Of a stretch of DNA of 9,463 nt, positions 1 through 7,158 are shown piece after piece. The notes beneath the pieces are model-generated. The model made no database searches and was not told the DNA's origin. It saw only the letters and a list, made by a program, of their open reading frames with translations. Source of the stretch: CAYONM01 sp964405325. Its GTDB lineage: Bacteria; Planctomycetota; UBA11346. Positions within the stretch are counted from its first letter, which is position 1. Every line of letters begins with the position of its first letter. The stretch lies in contig CAYONM010000149.1 in NCBI GenBank assembly GCA_964405325.1, forward strand, positions 1 to 9,463, written 5' to 3'. The translations under genes were made by a program, and so were the position numbers.

Positions 1-3000
1 GGGTTTTCCCAGAGGCCGCGCTGGATGGCGTCGAGCAGTTGCTCGGCGATATGCAGGGCAGCATCGGGATTGTGCTCGGCAAAGAAACGCTGCATGTCCT
101 CGTCGAGCGCGTAGGTCTTGGCCAGTTCCTCGTACTGCCAGTCGTCGATGATCGCGGAGGTGGCATCCCACTGCACGCAGTACTCGAGTTGCGAGGCCAG
201 GTCACCGGCGGCCTTGAAGCCGTGGCGCTGCATGCCGGTGATCCACTTGGGATTGAGCAGGCGGCTGCGGAAGACGAACTTGGCCTCCTCGGCCGTGGAG
301 CGCACCTGCAGGCTGCGGGGATCGTCGCCATCAACGGTGTAGCTGGCGGCCTCGCCGCCGGCAGCGAGCACGGCGGCGTTCATGCCGCCCTGGTAGAGCA
401 TGACGTCGTCCATGGCCAGAATGTCGTATTCGCGGCTGTCCATGTTCTGGACCGTGCAGTCGAGGCGGCGCAGGCGCTCGCGCATCAGGCCGGGGCGGTG
501 CGCGCCGTCGAGGCCCTGGCCGAAGGCGTAGCTGCCCCAGTCGGTCCAGCACGCACCCAGCTCCTGCCGGTCGGCCCATTGTCCGCTTTGCAAGAGGTGG
601 TCCATGCCAGCGCCATGGGTGCCGGGTTTTTCCGAGAAGACGCGCATGGTCGACTGGCGCTGGGCCTCGGCCGGGCTCAGACCTTCGGCCATCAGTCGGC
701 TGCACTCGGCGCGGGCGTTGGCGGCGAGCACATTCTCCTCGGCTGGTTCGCCCAAGGCGGCAACCATGCGCACGCCCTCATCGAGCAGGTCCATCAGATT
801 GCGGAAGGCGTCACGAAAGAGCGAGGAGCTGCGGATGGTGGCATCGAGACGCGGGAAGCCACGCGCGGCGATCTCGTCGCGGCCGAGCAGCTCGAGGCCG
901 ATGACGCGACCGGAAGGATGCCAGACCGGGCGCAGGCCGAGCAGGTAGAAGACCTCGGCCACATCGTCGCCACGGGTGCGCATGGTCGGGCTGGCCCAGA
1001 CGATGATGCCGACCTGCTTGGGATGGGCGCCGTCGTGGTCGGCGCGGTGGCGGGCGACCAGGGCATCGCCCAGGCGCACGCCCTGCTCCCAGGCTTGGCG
1101 CGAGGGCACCATGAAGGGATCGAGCGAGCAGAAATTGCGGCCGGTGGGCAGCACCTCGATCTGACCACGGGTCGGGCAGCCGGCGTTCCCCGGCGCGACG
1201 AATCCACCGGTGAAGGCGTGCAGGCAGGCATCGAGCTCATCGCTGGTGGCGGCCAAGGGCGCACGGATGTGGTCGCGCAGCGCACGCAGGCAGGTCCGCC
1301 TGGCGATGGGCTGGGCGTCGATGCGCGCATCGCTCCAGCCACTCGCGTCGAAGGCGGCGAAGAGCGCGAGGATCTCATCCATGATCACGCGGCGCAGATC
1401 GCCAAAGGTCTTGCCGCTGCGCGGCTCGATGGCGCCGAGTCGTTCGCGCAGGTCTTCCGGGTCGAGGCCGCGCTCGCGGGCAAAGATGTCCCAGAGCGCC
1501 TCGACCTCGCCGAAGGGCAGGCGGCAGCAGGAGAGCAGGAAGCGCCGCAGTGCATCATCGGTCGGTGCCTGGCCGAGAATATGCAGGCCGTCGTTGACCG
1601 CCGTGTCGCGGATGCGATTGAGATACTCGTGGAGTTTTTCGCAGAGGCGCAGGGGCTCGGTCAGCGCTTGTTCACGCTCAAGGCTGAGATCGCTGTGCAG
1701 ATTGGCGCTCTCCACCATCTGCCACAGCTCCTCGTGCTGGCGCGGGAGCTTGGCCGGATCCTCGGCCCGGCAGCGCAGGATCTCGTCAAGCTGGTCGGCG
1801 ATGGCCTGCAGCGGCGGCGCCAGGTCGGCGGCCATGCGCGGCTCGGGCAGGTGGTCGACGATGGCCGCGGCGCCGCGACGCTTGGCCTGGGTGCCCTCGC
1901 CGGGGTTGTTGACGATGTAGGGATAGATGTTCGGCAGATCGGCGATGGCGACATCGACCTGGCAGTCGCGGGCGATGCCGCAAGCCTTGCCCGGCAGCCA
2001 CTCCAGGGTGCCGTGGGTACCGACATGGACCACCGCCTGGGCGCCGAATCCTTCGCGCAGCCAGCGATAGAAGGCCGGGTAGTGAAAAGGAAAGGGCAGG
2101 TCGGGGTCATGGGTGGCATCGTCGCCGCCGTCTTCAAGCATGGCCAGGAAGCCGCGTGGCGGCTGCACGCCGATGAAGACATTCCCCCGCCGCAGGCCGC
2201 CGATGAGCAACTCGCCGTCGTGGCCGAAGACCGGGCCTGGTGCCTGCCCCCAATGATCATGCATGAGCGCGCGCACGGCCTCGGGGAGTTCGCCATCCCA
2301 GGCCGCCACGGTATCGCCGGGTAGACGCGCGACGGCGCGCTTGGCCTGCTCGTCGGCTTCCAGCCAGCGGCGGTCATTGGTCAGCCGCGAGAGCAGGTCG
2401 TGGGCCAGGGCCTCGCCGTGTTCCCAAGGCTCACTGTCGGCACCGGCTTCAACCAGGCGGGCGAGCAAGCGGTTGATGCTCTCGAAGCTGTCGAGGCCGT
2501 AGGCGCCACCAAGATTATCGGCCCTGGGTGGAGCGTGATGAAAGAGAATGGCGATTTTTCGTTCAGGCCACGGGGTATGGCGCAGTCGGGCCCAATTGCA
2601 GGCCAGATCGACCACGCGCTCGACGCGATCCGGAATGGGACGGGCAGTGGCGAGGGTGGCGCCGCTTAGCGGATCTCGGCCAGCGGTCTCGCGGGTGGCG
2701 ACGATGGTGCTGATCAGGCAGCCGTCGAACTCGGGCTGGGCGGCACTGATGCTGACATCCATGGGCGAGACGCCGAGCAGGCTTGGCGCCCACTGATCAT
2801 ACGCAACGCCGGCGTTGATCAGCTGAATGACCGGCACATCGAGTTCGCGGTAGCAGTGCTCGTGGCCGAAGGCGGCGAGCGAGAAGGGCACCGGCGAGAG
2901 CAGGGCGGCGATACGCGCGGCGCCGCTGGCATCGAGGAAGAAACGCCGCAGCGCCGCCGGGCCGCCGCCGTGATCCATATCGGGATCGGGGAAGCGGTTG

Positions 3001-3650
3001 TGGAAGACGGCCAGAGCGATGGCGCCGCGTGCTTCGATGGCGGCGATGAGCGCGTCGATCAGCGCGAGGTCGCGGTTCTGCCAGAAGCCCTGGTAGAACC
3101 ACAAGCCGATGACCAGGGCCCCCTCATGGCAGCGCTCGCGGGCCCAGCCGAGATAGTCGTCGACCTCGAGCAACGCGCCGTCGAGATCCGGGTGGTGGAT
3201 CCCCATCATCGGCGGTTGCCGGGGTGCGGGGATCTCGTCGCCGGTCGGGCTGCCGCAGTCGGCCAGCAACTGCAGGAGGAAGCTGCGGGCGTTGGCCTCG
3301 CCGCCGAAGCGCAGGTAGAGCGAGCGTCGCGGGAAATCCGGCTCTGCAGCCAGGGTGCTGTGGGCGAGGGCGAGCTGGGTGTCGTCGTCGCAGCCGGGGC
3401 TGGCCTGGACATGGATCAGCCCGCTACAGGCGGCGAGCAATTCTTCGCAGGCGGGGATGGAGCTGGCCCCACCCATGCTGTGAAAAAGCGCTGCATCACA
3501 ATGGGCCAATGCCTGCAGGCAGGTCTCAATGGCCTGGCGATCAGCGAGATCATCGCGGGTAAAGCCGCGCATCGCGACCCCGAGGTCAGGTGCCACGGCG
3601 GCGAGGGCCGGGATTTCCATGGCCGTGGCGGTGACAACGACGAGTTTCAC
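1..3650 (-). CDS. cobN: Aerobic cobaltochelatase large subunit CobN (3' end cut by window edge)
   Basis: CobN is the large, porphyrin-type-ring-binding subunit of the ATP-dependent cobaltochelatase that inserts Co2+ into hydrogenobyrinic acid a,c-diamide in the cytoplasm. The frame is open for 1216 codons from GTG at 3650 to the window edge, with no stop. Visible family landmarks are HHAPPR (371-376) followed by LGGAYGLDS, GVQPPRG (494-500), HVGTHGTLEWLPGK (542-555), NNPGEGTQAKRR (581-592), LPTGRNF (834-840) and GDDVAEVFYLLG (from 894). The last residues read RGLWEN then a partial Pro codon, which matches the family's extreme C-terminus, so probably only a few to a few tens of residues are missing. 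GTG at 3650 is preferred over in-frame ATG at 3620 because it gives the usual N-terminal beta strand (KLVVVTAT) and has GGTGAG just upstream; ATG 3620 has no visible ribosome site. It starts 4 bases after cobO. ChlH/BchH is a relative, but the motifs and cobO neighbour favour CobN. The partner AAA+ subunits are not in the window. Confidence 0.96.
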   Translation of the reverse strand, partial: MKLVVVTATAMEIPALAAVAPDLGVAMRGFTRDDLADRQAIETCLQALAHCDAALFHSMGGASSIPACEELLAACSGLIHVQASPGCDDDTQLALAHSTLAAEPDFPRRSLYLRFGGEANARSFLLQLLADCGSPTGDEIPAPRQPPMMGIHHPDLDGALLEVDDYLGWARERCHEGALVIGLWFYQGFWQNRDLALIDALIAAIEARGAIALAVFHNRFPDPDMDHGGGPAALRRFFLDASGAARIAALLSPVPFSLAAFGHEHCYRELDVPVIQLINAGVAYDQWAPSLLGVSPMDVSISAAQPEFDGCLISTIVATRETAGRDPLSGATLATARPIPDRVERVVDLACNWARLRHTPWPERKIAILFHHAPPRADNLGGAYGLDSFESINRLLARLVEAGADSEPWEHGEALAHDLLSRLTNDRRWLEADEQAKRAVARLPGDTVAAWDGELPEAVRALMHDHWGQAPGPVFGHDGELLIGGLRRGNVFIGVQPPRGFLAMLEDGGDDATHDPDLPFPFHYPAFYRWLREGFGAQAVVHVGTHGTLEWLPGKACGIARDCQVDVAIADLPNIYPYIVNNPGEGTQAKRRGAAAIVDHLPEPRMAADLAPPLQAIADQLDEILRCRAEDPAKLPRQHEELWQMVESANLHSDLSLEREQALTEPLRLCEKLHEYLNRIRDTAVNDGLHILGQAPTDDALRRFLLSCCRLPFGEVEALWDIFARERGLDPEDLRERLGAIEPRSGKTFGDLRRVIMDEILALFAAFDASGWSDARIDAQPIARRTCLRALRDHIRAPLAATSDELDACLHAFTGGFVAPGNAGCPTRGQIEVLPTGRNFCSLDPFMVPSRQAWEQGVRLGDALVARHRADHDGAHPKQVGIIVWASPTMRTRGDDVAEVFYLLGLRPVWHPSGRVIGLELLGRDEIAARGFPRLDATIRSSSLFRDAFRNLMDLLDEGVRMVAALGEPAEENVLAANARAECSRLMAEGLSPAEAQRQSTMRVFSEKPGTHGAGMDHLLQSGQWADRQELGACWTDWGSYAFGQGLDGAHRPGLMRERLRRLDCTVQNMDSREYDILAMDDVMLYQGGMNAAVLAAGGEAASYTVDGDDPRSLQVRSTAEEAKFVFRSRLLNPKWITGMQRHGFKAAGDLASQLEYCVQWDATSAIIDDWQYEELAKTYALDEDMQRFFAEHNPDAALHIAEQLLDAIQRGLWEN

Positions 3651-3654
3651 AAGC

Positions 3655-4203
3655 TCACCACTCGATGCCGGCCTGGGCCTTGACACCGACCTCGAAGGGG
3701 TGTTTGACCACCTGAAAGTCGGTGACCAGATCGGCGGCGGCAATAAGCGCTTCGGGGGCGCCGCGCCCGGTCGTGACCACATGGCAATGCGAGGGACGGG
3801 CGCGGATGGCATCGAGCACCGGCGGCAGGTCGAGGAAGCCGTGGGCGAGGGCGATGTGCAGTTCGTCGATAAGCACCAGATCGATATCCGGATCGGCGAT
3901 CAGGCCGGCGGCTTCGTTCCAGGCGGTGGCGGCCAGGCGGCGGTCTTCGTCGGCGGCCTTCTTCTTCCAGGTGTAGCCACCGCCGACCATGGTGCAGCGC
4001 ACCGGCATGCCCTGCGCGGCCAGGCGCTCGAGCATGATGATATCGCCGTAGGCGAAATCGTCGGGGTTCTTGATCAGCTGCACGACGGCAGCGCTCAGGC
4101 CGTGGGCCAGATGCCGGTAGACCAGATTCAGCGCCGCCGAGGTCTTGCCTTTGCCATTGCCGGTATGAACGATCAACAAGCCCGTGGCCTGACTGGTACT
4201 CAT
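3655..4203 (-). CDS. cobO: Cob(I)yrinic acid a,c-diamide adenosyltransferase (CobO/BtuR family)
   Basis: This 182-residue cytoplasmic enzyme transfers the 5'-deoxyadenosyl group of ATP to the cobalt of reduced corrinoids, in de novo synthesis after cobalt insertion and in salvage. The P-loop GNGKGKT is at residues 15-21. Further family blocks are VVQLIKNPDD, GGGYTWKKK (equivalent to the usual G-E-G-F-T-W block), the acidic Walker-B-like VLIDELHIAL, VVTTGRGAPE, and the C-terminal VKHPFEVGVKAQAGIEW that ends CobO/BtuR proteins. ATG at 4203 overlaps the upstream TGA by four bases (ATGA), with GGAAAG nine bases upstream. A longer in-frame start at 4272 would lie inside the binding-protein gene and add a non-family extension. 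With this start the protein lacks most of the N-terminal arm seen in longer homologues (about 195-215 residues). Its place between an importer and cobN fits a role in both salvage and synthesis. Confidence 0.95.
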   Translation of the reverse strand: MSTSQATGLLIVHTGNGKGKTSAALNLVYRHLAHGLSAAVVQLIKNPDDFAYGDIIMLERLAAQGMPVRCTMVGGGYTWKKKAADEDRRLAATAWNEAAGLIADPDIDLVLIDELHIALAHGFLDLPPVLDAIRARPSHCHVVTTGRGAPEALIAAADLVTDFQVVKHPFEVGVKAQAGIEW

Positions 4204-5201
4204 GGCGTGTCGCTTTCCGGGTAGAGCAAGGCATGCAGCGTCTCGGCGGCCAGCAACATGTCGGGGCCGCAACTATTCAGCAATCCTGAAGGCAGCTCGA
4301 TACAGGCGCCGGGCCTGGTCAAAGCGCGCAGGTTTTCCAATCCGGGCACCGCCCGCAGGGCAGCGGTTTTGCCGGTGGCAGTCACGATGACATCGGGATC
4401 GATGGCCAGGATGTCTTCGGTGCGATAACGGGGCCACGAGCGACGGAAGTCTGTCCGTTCGGCAATGAAATCGGCAGCGACATCAATCAGACCGGCAGCG
4501 CTGAGCACATCGTAATAGCTGGCCCCGATGGTCCCTCCTGAGAGCTGGGTATCATAAACATTCAGGTACATGCCACTGCGACGCTCGCTCTCCGGCACGC
4601 CGCAGGCGACCCGAGCCATGCGGCGCTCGAGGGCGGTGGCCATGGTCTCGCCGCGCTCGGGGGCGCCCAGCACCGCCGACAGCGAGCGGATATTCGGTAG
4701 CAGGGTGCGCATGCCGAGCATGTCGCCGAGGTCGAAGACCGGGATGCCCTGCTCGCGCAGGCGCTCAAGCGGTGCCAACTCGCCGCCGGTAAAGCTTGAG
4801 AGGATGACCAGGTCCGGGTCCACTGAAAGGATGCGTTCGGTGTCGCGGATGTTGTGGATGTGGGTCAGGTGGGCGACCTGAAAGCCCTGGCGGCCGTTCT
4901 TGGCATACCAGTTGGTGCAGCTGACGACCCGCTCCGGCGAGACCAGGTCGGGCAGCAAGGCATCGGCGATGGTTGAGCAACTGGCGATACGCTGGTACTC
5001 GCGCACCGGGATGGGATTGCCACGGGCGTCTGCGACCACCGTCAGGCCTTCATCGTCCTGCGCGGATATTTCAGCTGGGCGACCGTGCACGCTATCGCCC
5101 AGGTGGCTGCGCTGTGACGACAGCGCCCCCGTCAGCAGCATCGGCAGCACGATCGCCACCAGGGCCATGAGCAGGAAAACGATGCGCAGGCTGCGACCCA
5201 T
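4200..5201 (-). CDS. BtuF-like periplasmic corrinoid-binding protein of an ABC importer
   Basis: A 333-residue protein of the TroA-like/Peripla_BP_2 class that captures a ligand in the periplasm and delivers it to the FecCD permease. Residues 3-6 are basic and 7-27 are hydrophobic, giving a signal peptide or uncleaved anchor. There is no lipobox cysteine and no clear Ala-X-Ala site. Two lobes are visible: lobe 1 starts near RIASCSTIADALLPDL (71-86) and contains ILSVDPDLVILSS (124-136); lobe 2 has GTIGASYYDVLSAAGL (223-238) and ILAIDPDVIVTAT (264-276), and the end is typical (LLAAETLHALLYPE). An unusual HLTHIH cluster (111-116) sits just before the first PDLVI strand. Cysteines are C75, C95, C200, C300 and C311. 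ATG 5201 directly follows the btuD stop, with a strong AGGAGG eight bases upstream. The neighbours and riboswitch make a corrinoid the likely ligand; an iron-siderophore or cobalt-chelate ligand cannot be excluded from the sequence, so no gene symbol is assigned. Confidence 0.9.
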   Translation of the reverse strand: MGRSLRIVFLLMALVAIVLPMLLTGALSSQRSHLGDSVHGRPAEISAQDDEGLTVVADARGNPIPVREYQRIASCSTIADALLPDLVSPERVVSCTNWYAKNGRQGFQVAHLTHIHNIRDTERILSVDPDLVILSSFTGGELAPLERLREQGIPVFDLGDMLGMRTLLPNIRSLSAVLGAPERGETMATALERRMARVACGVPESERRSGMYLNVYDTQLSGGTIGASYYDVLSAAGLIDVAADFIAERTDFRRSWPRYRTEDILAIDPDVIVTATGKTAALRAVPGLENLRALTRPGACIELPSGLLNSCGPDMLLAAETLHALLYPESDTP

Positions 5202-6008
5202 CTAGCCGACCTCCTGACGTGTGAAGCCGAAGGCGCCGCCGGTCACCAGTTGCACGCCGTAGACCTGCTCGATATGGCGGTCGCGGATCACGGCCTTGGC
5301 CGGTCCACAGTTGGCGCCCTTCCCCTCGTGCATGAGGATGGCGTGATCGCAGTACTCGTAGGCTTGGTTGAGGTCGTGGAGGACGATGCCGATGCCGAGG
5401 CCGGCGTCGGCCAGCCGTCGTAGCAGGCGCAGCAGGTCGATGGCGTGGCCGACGTCGAGGCTGGCGGTGGGCTCATCGAGCAGCATCACCGCGGCCTCAG
5501 TGGCCAGAGCGCGTGCAATCAGCACCCGTGCCTGCTCACCGCCGGAGAGGGTGGGAAAACTGCGCGCGGCCAGAGGCAGCACATCGGCCTGATCCATGGC
5601 CCGTGCAACGGCCTCCAGGTCATGCGAGCGCAGGCGCAGGCCAGCGCCGCGGTGGGGAAAGCGGCCCATGGCGACCACCTCCTCGACGCTGATGGCGGCC
5701 TGCAGCGAAGAGCGCTGCGGCACGTAGGCCATGCAGGCAGCCCGCTCGGCCATGCTCATGCTGTCGACGCAGCGCAGTGCGCCGGCGCGGCAACGCACCC
5801 GCACCTGACCGGCCTGACGTCGGGTGAGGCCGAGCACGCTCTTCAGCAGCGTACTCTTACCGGCCCCGTTGGGGCCGATGATCGCCAGCAGCAGACCCGG
5901 ATCGAGGCGCAGGCCCAGCTCGTCGACGATGCGCCGGCCGGCGCGCTCCACGACGATGCCCTCGGCGTGGAGCAGCGTGTGCTCGTCAACCGGCGGGTGC
6001 TTACTCAT
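5202..6008 (-). CDS. btuD: ABC transporter ATP-binding protein, BtuD/FecE type
   Basis: This 268-residue cytoplasmic ATPase powers import through the FecCD-type permease encoded just upstream. All nucleotide-binding motifs are intact: Walker A GPNGAGKST (45-53), Q-loop Gln98 in YVPQRSS, signature LSGGEQARV (154-162), Walker B VMLLDEP with catalytic Glu179, D-loop SLD (183-185) and switch His211 in VLHDLNQA. The C-terminal part (IEQVYGVQL) is typical of the siderophore/B12 importer subfamily. ATG 6008 overlaps the btuC stop (ATGA) and has GGAG seven bases upstream. An in-frame start at 6287 would lie inside btuC and add Arg-rich sequence unlike the family, so it is rejected. The stop TAG abuts the next ATG. 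The btu name rests on context (B12 riboswitch, btuB, cobO); the motifs alone do not separate it from iron-siderophore ATPases. Confidence 0.93.
   Translation of the reverse strand: MSKHPPVDEHTLLHAEGIVVERAGRRIVDELGLRLDPGLLLAIIGPNGAGKSTLLKSVLGLTRRQAGQVRVRCRAGALRCVDSMSMAERAACMAYVPQRSSLQAAISVEEVVAMGRFPHRGAGLRLRSHDLEAVARAMDQADVLPLAARSFPTLSGGEQARVLIARALATEAAVMLLDEPTASLDVGHAIDLLRLLRRLADAGLGIGIVLHDLNQAYEYCDHAILMHEGKGANCGPAKAVIRDRHIEQVYGVQLVTGGAFGFTRQEVG
5210..5215 (-). promoter_or_regulatory. Strong ribosome binding site of the binding-protein gene
   Basis: AGGAGG lies within the last codons of btuD, eight bases before ATG 5201. It is the best Shine-Dalgarno match in the operon and fixes the start of the binding-protein gene. 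Periplasmic binding proteins are commonly made in excess over their membrane partners, which would fit a stronger site here. Confidence 0.75.
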
Positions 6009-7027
6009 GCCCAGGCTCCACGGCGCCGCGAGCCGAGCAGCAGGTGCAGGAAAAGCGGCGCGCCGACCAGGCCGGTGATGACGCCAATGGGGATGTAGCT
6101 GCGGGTATCGAGTGTCGCCGAGATGGCGTCGCAGGCGAGCACGAAGACGGCGCCGCCGAGTGCTGCCAGCGGCACCAGACGCCGGTGGCCGGTGCCGACC
6201 GTGCGCCGGATCAGGTGCGGCACCATGAGGCCGACGAAGGCCACGTTGCCGCCGATGGCCACCGCCGCGGCGACCAGCAGGGCGCACCAGATCACCGCCC
6301 AGCGGCGAGTGGCCACGAGGTCGACGCCCAGGGAGGCGGCCTCCTCCTCGCCCGAGAGCAGGAGGTCGAGGTGACGGCCCATGAGCCAGGCGCCGACGAT
6401 GCCGATGAGGACCATGGGCGCGGCCAGCAGCACGTGACGCATGCCCTTGCCGGCGATGTCACCAAGCGAGAAGTTGAGCACCGCGCGGGCCAGTTCCCAC
6501 TGCTCGGCGACCAGGGCCTGCAGGAAGCCGCCGAGGCTGCCGAAGAAGAGCCCCATGACCACGCCGGCGAGGATCACGGTCAGGGGATCGCTGCTCAAGC
6601 GCAGCACGGCCAGTAGCACGCCGAGGGTGATGGCGGCGCCGGCGATGCAGCCCAGCGGCAGGAAGAGCTCGGGCGAAACCCCGGCCAGCGGGCTGTCGGC
6701 ATTGGCGCCGATGCGGCTGAGCTCAAAGGCGGCGAGCGCGACCATGCCGCCGAGGTTGGCGCCGGCGCCAACGCCGATCACGCCCGGCGCCGCCAGCGGG
6801 TTGCGGAACAGGCCCTGGGTGAGCACGCCGGCTACCGCCAGGCCGGCACCGGCCAGCGCCGCGACCAGCACGGCGTCGATGCGCAGGGCGAGAATGGCGG
6901 CGCCGATACGCGCGTCGGCGAGTTCGCCCGGGCCGACCAGGAGCCGCCAGCAGACCATGAGAGCCAGGGCTAGCGTCAGCACTGACAGGCAGGTCCACCA
7001 GATCCGTTGTCGATTGTTCTCAGTCAT
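6005..7027 (-). CDS. btuC: FecCD-family ABC permease, BtuC-like
   Basis: A 340-residue inner-membrane permease of the FecCD family, which forms a homodimeric channel for vitamin B12 or siderophore import. The chain is a series of hydrophobic segments consistent with about ten helices, beginning at residues 11-31. Family signatures are GVLTQGLFRNPLAAPGVIGV (67-86), LTVILAGVVMG (149-159), the cytoplasmic EEEAASLGV segment (227-235) that lies near the ATPase coupling region, VAFVGLMVPHLIRR (262-275) and IPIGVITGLVGAPLF (312-326). ATG 7027 (MTENNRQRIWW) is chosen because it leaves a short basic N-terminus, but its ribosome site is weak (AGG two bases away). An in-frame GTG at 7051 is an alternative that would add eight residues. 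The 3' end overlaps btuD by four bases. It is the first gene after the 138-base gap that follows btuB. Confidence 0.93.
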   Translation of the reverse strand: MTENNRQRIWWTCLSVLTLALALMVCWRLLVGPGELADARIGAAILALRIDAVLVAALAGAGLAVAGVLTQGLFRNPLAAPGVIGVGAGANLGGMVALAAFELSRIGANADSPLAGVSPELFLPLGCIAGAAITLGVLLAVLRLSSDPLTVILAGVVMGLFFGSLGGFLQALVAEQWELARAVLNFSLGDIAGKGMRHVLLAAPMVLIGIVGAWLMGRHLDLLLSGEEEAASLGVDLVATRRWAVIWCALLVAAAVAIGGNVAFVGLMVPHLIRRTVGTGHRRLVPLAALGGAVFVLACDAISATLDTRSYIPIGVITGLVGAPLFLHLLLGSRRRGAWA

Positions 7028-7062
7028 GACCTGCGTTTCGCGGCATGGCACCGCTCGTGTTG

Positions 7063-7077
7063 TCTGTTGTCAACAGA
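7063..7077 (-). promoter_or_regulatory. 15-bp perfect dyad with an embedded TTGACA, upstream of btuC
   Basis: The minus strand reads TCTGTTG-A-CAACAGA, two perfect 7-base arms around one base, ending 36 bases before the chosen btuC start. It contains TTGACA (7073-7068), an exact sigma70 -35 hexamer, but the best-placed -10 candidate 17 bases on is only TGCCAT (7050-7045). It may be an operator for an unidentified regulator or a weak internal promoter; both are inference. Confidence 0.3.
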
Positions 7078-7124
7078 AGAAACGACCCCGACCCGCGCTT
7101 CAGAACACCCTTGAGAAGAAACGA
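7075..7124. repeat. 11-bp direct repeat AGAAGAAACGA (7075-7085 and 7114-7124)
   Basis: The plus-strand word AGAAGAAACGA occurs twice, 39 bases apart, and each copy is soon followed by GACCC (7090-7094 and 7131-7135). The two copies flank one arm of the long stem. This looks like a remnant of a short interspersed element or of a local duplication; no transposase gene is present. Confidence 0.5.
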
Positions 7125-7158
7125 AGATCTGACCCTGATCCAACGCGGGCCGGGGTCG
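7083..7158 (-). terminator. Candidate long-loop terminator or attenuator after btuB
   Basis: On the minus-strand transcript the arm at 7158-7144 (CGACCCCGGCCCGCG) pairs with 7097-7083 (CGCGGGTCGGGGTCG) over 15 positions with a single G-U pair and a 46-base loop. It is followed at once by the pyrimidine tract TTTCTTCT (7082-7075). A GC-rich stem then a U-rich tract resembles an intrinsic terminator, but the loop is long and the tract is interrupted by C, so function is inferred. It would let only part of the transcription from the btuB side reach btuC. Confidence 0.35.

Noticed and set aside
39..2324. 761-codon open frame on the plus strand
   Set aside because: It is wholly antisense to cobN, whose frame shows clear family motifs throughout. 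Its predicted protein has the Ala/Gly/Val-rich look of antisense GC-rich DNA and no recognisable domain.
2856..3683. 275-codon plus-strand open frame
   Set aside because: Antisense to the N-terminal part of cobN and the end of cobO; no domain recognised.
4204..4272. Upstream in-frame extension of cobO
   Set aside because: Lies inside the binding-protein gene and is not family-like; ATG 4203 has the ATGA overlap and GGAAAG upstream.
5445..6098. 217-codon plus-strand open frame
   Set aside because: Antisense to btuD and the end of btuC; His/Ala-rich translation without a domain.
6009..6287. Upstream in-frame extension of btuD
   Set aside because: Would overlap btuC by almost 280 bases and add Arg/Pro-rich sequence unlike any ABC ATPase; ATG 6008 with GGAG and an ATGA overlap is far better.
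4200..7027. Reading the ABC importer as an iron-siderophore system
   Set aside because: The family motifs permit it, but the cobalamin riboswitch, BtuB-like receptor and linked cobO and cobN favour a corrinoid. Kept only as a minor alternative.
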